Shown here: positions 58,638 through 64,000 of the stretch, piece after piece
Numbering within the stretch: position 1 is the first letter of the stretch
How the letters are laid out: each line of letters opens with the position of its first letter
DNA from: Pseudonocardia sp. DSM 110487
GTDB taxonomy: Bacteria; Actinomycetota; Actinomycetes; Mycobacteriales; Pseudonocardiaceae
Length of the DNA: 64,000 nucleotides
Assembly: GCF_019468565.1 (NCBI RefSeq)
Contig: NZ_CP080521.1
Span: 1,612,001-1,676,000 of the forward strand
Direction: 5' to 3'
Translations under genes and position numbers: made by a program
The notes under the pieces: generated by a model
What the model saw: the letters and a program-made list of their open reading frames with translations, nothing else
What the model was told of the DNA's origin: nothing
The model's database searches: none

Positions 58638-59516
58638 ATGGGCATCACCATTCCGGGATTCGAGACCAGGCCGATCGGCGTGGCCGACGGCATCGAACTG
58701 AACGCGGCGGTCGGTGGGGAAGGACCGCTGCTCGTGCTCCTGCACGGCTTTCCCCAGACCCACCTGATGTGGCGCCACGTCGCTCCCGTCCTCGCCGAGC
58801 ACCACACCGTGGTCTGCCCCGATCTGCGCGGGTACGGCGCCAGCAGCAAGCCAGAGGCAGCCACCGAGGACATCTACTCGAAGCGGGCCATGGCCGCGGA
58901 CGTCGTCGGCCTCGCCGACGCACTCGGCTTCGACCGGTTCGCGCTCGTCGGGCACGACCGCGGCGCGCACGTCGCCTTCCGGGCCGGCCTCGATCATCCG
59001 GACCGGGTGAGCCACCTGGGGATCCTCGACATCGTGCCCACCCTGGACACCTGGAACGTCCTCCGCGGGGTCGGCGCTGCGGTGGCCTTCCACCTCTACC
59101 TGATGGCCCAGCCACCCGGTCTGCCCGAGCGGATGATCCAGGCAAGCGCCGACGCGTTCTTCGGCCACTTCCTCGACGCCTGGTCCTCGAGCTCCGACGC
59201 GATCCCGCCCGACGTGCGCGCCGAGTACCTGCGCGCGTGCCGGGACGCGGTCGTGTCGATCGTCGCCGACTACCGGGCCACCGCGACCGTCGACATCGAG
59301 CACGACCAGGCCGACCTCGACGCCGGCAACCGGTTCACGATGCCGGTGATGGTCGTCCAGCAGGACTGGGGCGCGCAGCTGGGGTTCGACGCGGCGGCGA
59401 TCTGGCGGCCGTGGGCCGCCGACCTGGAGCACTTCACCACCCGAGCGGGCCACTTCATGGCCGAGGAGGCGCCGGAGGACGTCGCCATTCTGGTCATGAA
59501 CCTGATGAAGCGCTGA
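58638..59516 (+). CDS. Alpha/beta hydrolase, haloacetate-dehalogenase-like
   Basis: 292-aa hydrolase closely similar in motifs to fluoroacetate/haloacetate dehalogenases: LLVLLHGFPQTHLMWRHVAP, VVCPDLRGYGASSKPEA, YSKRAMAADVVGLADALGF, and the nucleophile Asp in VGHDRGAHVAFRAGLDHPDR near residue 108. The C-terminal GHFMAEEAPEDVA carries the catalytic His. Conserved dehalogenase halide-binding residues could not be aligned by eye, so epoxide hydrolase activity is also possible. ATG 55 bp after the divergent SARP start. Confidence 0.86.
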   Translation: MGITIPGFETRPIGVADGIELNAAVGGEGPLLVLLHGFPQTHLMWRHVAPVLAEHHTVVCPDLRGYGASSKPEAATEDIYSKRAMAADVVGLADALGFDRFALVGHDRGAHVAFRAGLDHPDRVSHLGILDIVPTLDTWNVLRGVGAAVAFHLYLMAQPPGLPERMIQASADAFFGHFLDAWSSSSDAIPPDVRAEYLRACRDAVVSIVADYRATATVDIEHDQADLDAGNRFTMPVMVVQQDWGAQLGFDAAAIWRPWAADLEHFTTRAGHFMAEEAPEDVAILVMNLMKR

Positions 59517-59556
59517 TCGCCCTGCGTTCACCGGGGCGCCTTCTGGCCTCCTTACG

Positions 59557-60576
59557 GTGCCGCTCGTGGAGGAACCGCTGTCGCGTCGTCGTCTCCTCGA
59601 GGTCGTGCTCGCCGGGAGCGCGGTCGCCATGGCCGGCTGTGCCGCCCCGCCGGACCGAGCGCCTCGGGTTCTGATCGCCACCAACGAGCCGTGGGGCACC
59701 TACCACGTCGAGCCGCTCCTCGCCGAGGCGCGGCGCAGGGGGTGGACGCTCACCCAGCTGGTGCCCGACCGCAGTGAGATCGACGCGGACGAGCCGGTGC
59801 CGGTCGCCGTCTCGGGCGCGTTCCCCGAGGCCGACCTGCTCGTGGTCACCGGCGCGGGCGACTGGCCTGCCGACTGCCTCGCGCGGCTGCCCGATCTGCC
59901 CGTCGTCGCCTCCTCACTGGCCTACCTGCCGGCCGAAGAGGCGCCACGGGCGGGTGAGGTACGGGCCAGGGTGCGTGCCGCGACGGCGTCGTCACTCGCG
60001 GAGGCGGCGGCGTTCCGGGCGAATCTCGGCCTTCCCGGTGACGTGCGGATCGTCGGCTCCGCCCAGACCGACGACCTGCCGGCGCGAGCGCCGGAGCCCG
60101 GCACCGTGCTGATCCTCACCAGCGTCACGCGCGCCGACGCGACCGGCGCCGCCGCTCCCGGCGCGCGGCTGCTGCTCGACTCGGCGCGCCTGCTCGCCGA
60201 CGCCGGCAAGCGCGTCGTCGTCGGGCTCCACCCGCGGGAGGACCGGGCGCTGTGGTCGGGGTACGAGATCAGCCCGGTGCGCTCGGTGCAGGCGTCGGCT
60301 GGTGCCGATGTCGCGATCGGGATCCCCGGCACGGTCTTCCCGCTGGTGGCCGCCGTCGGCACCCCGCTCGTCGGCTGCGTGGACGCTGCGCTGGAGATCC
60401 CGGACTACCTGCGCGGCGTCTGCTCGGCCCTGATCGACGACCCCGGCGCCGCGGTGCCGGCGGTCGGACAGGCGCGCCCGCTCGCTCCCGACGCGCTGGC
60501 CGCCGCCGTCGGCCCGATCGGCGGCTCCGCGAGCCGCCTGCTCGACGCGTGGGGCGAGGCGGTCGCCGCCGGCTGA
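59557..60576 (+). CDS. Exported lipoprotein with GT-B-like C-terminal region
   Basis: 339-aa protein. The N-terminus has a twin-arginine-like SRRRLLEVVLAGSAVAMAGC with lipobox Cys about residue 28, so it should be anchored outside the membrane. The rest begins VLIATNEPWGTYHVEPLLAE and ends with a region like GT-B-fold capsule or teichoic-acid transferases: VLILTSVTRADA, KRVVVGLHPREDRALWSG, SAGADVAIGIPGTVFPLVAA, VGTPLVGCVDAALEIP. A sugar-nucleotide-dependent enzyme outside the cell would lack substrate, so a binding or lipid-linked role is possible. Its TGA and the stop of the convergent XRE gene adjoin in TGATCA. Confidence 0.7.
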   Translation: MPLVEEPLSRRRLLEVVLAGSAVAMAGCAAPPDRAPRVLIATNEPWGTYHVEPLLAEARRRGWTLTQLVPDRSEIDADEPVPVAVSGAFPEADLLVVTGAGDWPADCLARLPDLPVVASSLAYLPAEEAPRAGEVRARVRAATASSLAEAAAFRANLGLPGDVRIVGSAQTDDLPARAPEPGTVLILTSVTRADATGAAAPGARLLLDSARLLADAGKRVVVGLHPREDRALWSGYEISPVRSVQASAGADVAIGIPGTVFPLVAAVGTPLVGCVDAALEIPDYLRGVCSALIDDPGAAVPAVGQARPLAPDALAAAVGPIGGSASRLLDAWGEAVAAG

Positions 60577-61422
60577 TCAGCCGCTCGGTGCCCCGATCTC
60601 CTGCAGCCCCACCACACCGAGCAGGGCGAGCGCCTCTGCCTCCCGGCTCCCCGGCGCCGCCGAGTAGACCACCAGCGCCTGGTCGTCACCATGGACGTGC
60701 AGGACGTTGCAGTCCAGCTCGAGCACGCCGAGCTCGGGGTGGCGGATTCGCTTGGTATGGCCGTGGCGCTCGTCGAGCTCGCGCAGCGTCCAGAGGTGGT
60801 CGAACCGGTCGCTCCCCGCGCGCAGCTCGGCGATCAGCCGGGCGAGGCCGGGGTCGTCGGGGTAGCGGGCGGCCGTGCGGCGCAGGTCGGACACGATCGC
60901 TCTGTCGAGCCGTTCGCCGTCGCCGGGGTTCACCTCCATCCGGCTGGTGCCGAGGAACGCCTGCCACGCCACGTTGCGCTGTGCGGGCGGTACGGCCGAT
61001 ATGTCGCCCAGCAGCGCGGCGGCCAGCGGATTCCAGGCCAGCAGGTCGCTCTTGGCGTCGAGCAGCGTGACCGGAAGGTCGGTGAAGCGGTCCATCAGCC
61101 GTTGCACGCTGGGACGCACGGTGCTGCGGATGCGTCCCGGCGGGGGTGGCGCGACGCCTGCGAGGTCGAACAGGTGGTCGCGCTCGGCGTCGGTGAGCCG
61201 CAGCGCCCTTGCGAGGCCGCCGAGCACGGCCTCCGACGGGCGCGGCCCACGGCCCTGCTCGACGCGGGTCAGATAGTCCACCGACATCCCGGCGAGGCCC
61301 GCCACTTCCTCGCGCCGCAGGCCGGGGGTGCGCCGGCGCACCCCCGCCGGCAGCCCGACGTCGGCGGGGCGCAGCCGCTCCCGCCACGTGCGCAGCGCGA
61401 CCCCGAGCTCGGTGCGGTCCAT
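60577..61422 (-). CDS. XRE-family regulator with MmyB-like ligand-binding domain
   Basis: 281-aa regulator. Helix-turn-helix in residues ~8-75 (LGVALRTWRERLRPADVGL, RRTPGLRREEVAGLAGMSVD, YLTRVEQGRGPRPSEAVLGG), then a PAS-like MmyB domain (residues ~105-270: VTLLDAKSDLLAWNPLAAAL, LDRAIVSDLRRTAARYPDDP, HPELGVLELDCNVLHVHGDD). MmyB-type domains are linked to fatty-acid ligands and regulation of short-chain dehydrogenases or antibiotic genes. Start ATG at 61422; 100 bp to the divergent 2-hydroxyacid dehydrogenase. Confidence 0.9.
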   Translation of the reverse strand: MDRTELGVALRTWRERLRPADVGLPAGVRRRTPGLRREEVAGLAGMSVDYLTRVEQGRGPRPSEAVLGGLARALRLTDAERDHLFDLAGVAPPPPGRIRSTVRPSVQRLMDRFTDLPVTLLDAKSDLLAWNPLAAALLGDISAVPPAQRNVAWQAFLGTSRMEVNPGDGERLDRAIVSDLRRTAARYPDDPGLARLIAELRAGSDRFDHLWTLRELDERHGHTKRIRHPELGVLELDCNVLHVHGDDQALVVYSAAPGSREAEALALLGVVGLQEIGAPSG

Positions 61423-61522
61423 GCGTCCAGCATGCCGCGCGACCGGACGCCCAGCCTGGTACAGATCGTCCCCGGCTCGTACTGGAGACCCATTCCGCCT
61501 CGCGCCTTGAGATGCTGGGTCG

Positions 61523-62572
61523 GTGAGTGATCGACTGCGCGTCGCCGTGGTGACGCCTCTCAGCGAGGAGCTTGCGGCGCTCGTCCCGCGGCTCGAACCG
61601 CGGGTGGAGCTCGTGTGCGACCAGGAGTTGCTGCCGCCCGTCCGGTACCCGGCCGACCACCACGGTGATCCCTCGTTCACCCGCACACCCGCCCAGGACC
61701 GGCGGTTCGTGGAGATCATCGCCGAGTCCGACGCGCTCTACGGCGTGCCGGGCGAGGACCCGGCGGCGCTGCGGCGGGCCGTCGAGACGAACCCCCGGCT
61801 GCGCTGGGTGCACACGATGGCGGCGGGCGGCGGCGCGCTGGTGAAGGCGGCAGGCCTGTCCACCGAGCAGCTCCAGCGCGTCACGTTCACGACGTCCGCC
61901 GGCGTCCACGGGGGTCCGCTCGCGGAGTACGCCCTCTTCGGGCTGCTCGCCGGGGCCAAGAACCTGCCCCGCCTGCAGGCAGACGCCGCGCGGCACGAGT
62001 GGCCGCACCGCTGGCTGATGGGGCAGCTGCGGGAGCAGACCGTGCTGGTCGTCGGCCTCGGCGGGATCGGCCGCGAGGTGGCACGGTTGCTCGCGGCGTT
62101 CGGCACGCGGGTGATCGGCACGAGCAGGCGTGGCGATCCGGTCGAGGGCGTCGCCGAGCTCGTGCACCCCGCCGAGCTCGCCGCTGTGGTCGGCCGGGTG
62201 GACGGCATCGTCGTCACGCTGCCCGGCACGGCCGCCACCGAGCGGTTGCTGAGCGCCGACGTGCTCGCGGCCGTCCGGCCCGGCGCCACGCTCGTCAACG
62301 TCGGGCGCGGCACCGTGATCGACGAGGGCGCGCTGGTGGAAGCGCTGCGCGACGGTCGGATCGGGTTCGCGGCGCTCGACGTGTTCGCCACCGAGCCGCT
62401 CGATCCGGCCAGCCCGCTGTGGGACCTGCCCAACGTGCTGATCAGCCCGCACAACGCAACGCTCACGCCCGCGGAGGGGCAGCGGATCGCGGAGCTCTTC
62501 GCCGACAACGCCGCCCGCCTCCTGGACGGCCGCCCGATGCGGAACGTGGTGAACACCGTCGAGTTCTACTGA
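61523..62572 (+). CDS. D-isomer-specific 2-hydroxyacid dehydrogenase
   Basis: 349-aa NAD(P)H-dependent dehydrogenase of the D-2-hydroxyacid/hydroxypyruvate reductase family. Nucleotide-binding VLVVGLGGIGREVARLLAAF near residue 175, then VNVGRGTVIDEGALVEAL with the conserved Arg, Glu in DVFATEPLDPASPLWDLPNV, and the catalytic His in ISPHNATLTP near 310. N-terminal catalytic half begins RLRVAVVTPLSEELAAL. Reverse direction of the XRE gene, which is probably its regulator. Confidence 0.9.
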   Translation: MSDRLRVAVVTPLSEELAALVPRLEPRVELVCDQELLPPVRYPADHHGDPSFTRTPAQDRRFVEIIAESDALYGVPGEDPAALRRAVETNPRLRWVHTMAAGGGALVKAAGLSTEQLQRVTFTTSAGVHGGPLAEYALFGLLAGAKNLPRLQADAARHEWPHRWLMGQLREQTVLVVGLGGIGREVARLLAAFGTRVIGTSRRGDPVEGVAELVHPAELAAVVGRVDGIVVTLPGTAATERLLSADVLAAVRPGATLVNVGRGTVIDEGALVEALRDGRIGFAALDVFATEPLDPASPLWDLPNVLISPHNATLTPAEGQRIAELFADNAARLLDGRPMRNVVNTVEFY

Positions 62573-62667
62573 GTTCTGCTGAGCCGGCCCCGTGAAACGC
62601 CGATGAGGCGGCGGTGCAACCCCGGTCGCCCAAAGTCGTGGCAAGCAGGCACGACGGAGGAGTTGCC

Positions 62668-64000
62668 ATGGGTCAGCGGACCGAATCGATCAGTGTGACG
62701 GCGGAGCCGGCGGCCGGCCGGCTCACGCCGGAGTCGGAGGCCGCGCTGCGCGCACTGGCCCGCGGAGTGGTGCTGACCCCGGACGACCCCGGCTACCGGG
62801 ACGCGACGGCGTTGCACAACGGGGCCGTGGAGCGCACGCCTGCGGCGGTGGTGCAGGTCGGTGGGGTGGAGGACGTCGTTCTGACGGTCCGGTTCGCCCG
62901 GGAGCACGGCCTGTCGCCCTCCGTCCGCGGCGGCGGGCACGGGGTGGCCGGGCACGCGATGGGCGGCGAGGTCGTGATCGATCTCTCGGCGCTGCGCGAC
63001 GTGCGGATCGATCCGGACGCGCGGACCGCGGTCGTGCAGGGCGGCGCCACGTGGGCCGACGTCGATGCGGCGAGCCAGGCGCACGGCCTCGCGGTGCCCG
63101 GCGGCCGGGTCAGCCACACCGGGGTCGCCGGCCTGACGCTGGGCGGCGGGGAGGGCTGGCTGTCGGCGCGGCACGGGCTGAGCTCGGACAACCTGGTCGC
63201 GGTCGAGCTGGTCACGGCCGACGGACGGGTCGTCACGGCGAGCGAGGACAGCGAGCCGGAGCTGTTCTGGGCGCTGCGGGGCGGCGGAGGCAACTTCGGG
63301 GTCGTCACGTCGTTCACGTTCCGGCTGCACCCGATCGGGCCGCTGGTGCTCGGCGGGATGTTCGCCTATGCGGTGGCGGCCGCGCCCGAGGTGCTGGGGG
63401 TGCTCGCCGAGCTGCACGAGTCGTACCCGGGCGACTTCGGCGGTGCCGCGGCGTTCCTCACCGCGCCGCCCGCGCCGTTCGTCCCGGGAGATGTGGTGGG
63501 GCGTCCGGTGCTTGCGGTGATCCCGGCGTGGTTCGGGGATCTCGACGCCGGGTTCGATGCGATCAGGCCGCTCAAGGACCAGCTGGCTCCGCTGATCGAC
63601 GCCGTGGCGCCGATGCCGTACGTCGCGTTGCAGACGCTGCTCGACGCCGGCTCACCCAAGGGGCTGCGCAACCGCTGGTCGGGCGGGTTCGTCCACCAGC
63701 TGAGCGGCCCGCTCGTGTCGGATCTGCAGGACGCGGCCATGCGGATGCCGAGCCCGCTTTCGCAGATCATCATCTCGCCGCTGCCCGACGCGGTCCGCGC
63801 GCTGCCCGACGACGCGACCGCGTTTCCGGCCCGCGACGGCGGCCGCTGGCTCGTGCACCCCGTCGGCCTGTGGGCGGCTCCCGCCGACGACGCGGCGAAC
63901 GTCGCTTGGGTCACGGACCTGCGTGACGCCGTGCGCCGGCACGGCGAGACCGGCAGCTACCTCAACCTCGACGACGCCGACGACGACCGCGTCCGGTGGG
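62668..64000 (+). CDS. Berberine-bridge-type FAD oxidoreductase (partial, 3' end outside window)
   Basis: First 444 codons of an FAD-binding PCMH/BBE-like oxidase. VEDVVLTVRFAREHGLSPSV and RGGGHGVAGHAMGG (His for covalent 8-alpha FAD attachment near residue 97), TAVVQGGATWADVDAASQAH, and GVAGLTLGGGEGWLSARHGL are the flavin-domain signatures. The second covalent Cys of BBE enzymes (in GxC motif) is replaced, so it is expected to be mono-covalent. Relatives include 6-hydroxy-D-nicotine oxidase and aclacinomycin oxidoreductase. ATG 62668 follows GGAGGAG at 6 nt. The C-terminal BBE motif lies off the window. Confidence 0.9.
   Translation, partial: MGQRTESISVTAEPAAGRLTPESEAALRALARGVVLTPDDPGYRDATALHNGAVERTPAAVVQVGGVEDVVLTVRFAREHGLSPSVRGGGHGVAGHAMGGEVVIDLSALRDVRIDPDARTAVVQGGATWADVDAASQAHGLAVPGGRVSHTGVAGLTLGGGEGWLSARHGLSSDNLVAVELVTADGRVVTASEDSEPELFWALRGGGGNFGVVTSFTFRLHPIGPLVLGGMFAYAVAAAPEVLGVLAELHESYPGDFGGAAAFLTAPPAPFVPGDVVGRPVLAVIPAWFGDLDAGFDAIRPLKDQLAPLIDAVAPMPYVALQTLLDAGSPKGLRNRWSGGFVHQLSGPLVSDLQDAAMRMPSPLSQIIISPLPDAVRALPDDATAFPARDGGRWLVHPVGLWAAPADDAANVAWVTDLRDAVRRHGETGSYLNLDDADDDRVRW

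Overview
The window is 64 kb of very GC-rich DNA with frequent GTG starts, many 4-nt ATGA/GTGA gene overlaps and a typical actinomycete gene set: F420-type luciferase-like oxidoreductase, DUF1707, DUF222/HNH (13E12-type), SARP and STAND regulators, LexA, MatC-type carrier and an FxLD-type methyltransferase remnant. A Pseudonocardiaceae-like soil actinomycete fits best; this is inference, as no rRNA or marker gene is present. The layout is an accessory catabolic region: short operons, each beside its own regulator, for taking up and degrading small organic compounds.

Region by region. 0-2.2 kb: end of a peptide-type ABC transporter. 2.5-3.1 kb: broken methyltransferase. 3.4-10.7 kb: TetR regulator; GH13 glycosidase, SGNH hydrolase and amidohydrolase operon; divergent GntR plus MatC-like carrier. 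10.8-15.9 kb: GlxA-like regulator, XRE-STAND-TPR regulator and an exported intradiol dioxygenase with a repeat-rich promoter. 16-20.2 kb: esterase, LacI, and a DapA-family aldolase/lyase with a non-canonical NRAMP-fold transporter. 21-25 kb: LLM oxidoreductase, M20 peptidase remnant, flavin hydroxylase with AraC regulator. 25-28.4 kb and 40.6-43.6 kb: two paralogous pairs of GMC oxidoreductase plus polytopic flippase-like protein. 28.4-29.6 kb: a decayed AbiEi/DUF559 gene enclosed by 143-bp inverted repeats, each made of two 62-bp palindromes. 29.7-34 kb: reductases, two-component NmrA/TetR unit, nitroreductase, DIP1984 protein, LexA. 34-40.4 kb: PheC-like dehydratase/methyltransferase/APC permease operon, GH2 glycosidase, ECF sigma factor with a frameshifted DGPF partner. 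43.6-52.9 kb: ArsR-SRPBCC-VOC operon, GHL10 glycosidase, MOSC protein, MarR/flavin monooxygenase pair, DUF1707 protein. 53-56.6 kb: a graveyard of insertion-sequence and helicase fragments and a DUF222/HNH gene framed by a short palindrome family. 56.6-64 kb: SARP-type regulator, haloacetate-dehalogenase-like hydrolase, exported GT-B-like lipoprotein, XRE regulator, 2-hydroxyacid dehydrogenase, and a berberine-bridge-type FAD oxidase cut by the window end.

The most unusual material is (1) the palindrome-bounded AbiEi/DUF559 unit, (2) the duplicated GMC/flippase pairs, (3) the NRAMP-like carrier lacking the metal-binding Asp, in a LacI/DapA catabolic operon, (4) SARP-like 11-bp-phased repeats before the exported dioxygenase, and (5) several dispersed palindrome families, two of which sit against the stop codons of nuclease-domain genes. 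No CRISPR array, rRNA or convincing tRNA was seen.
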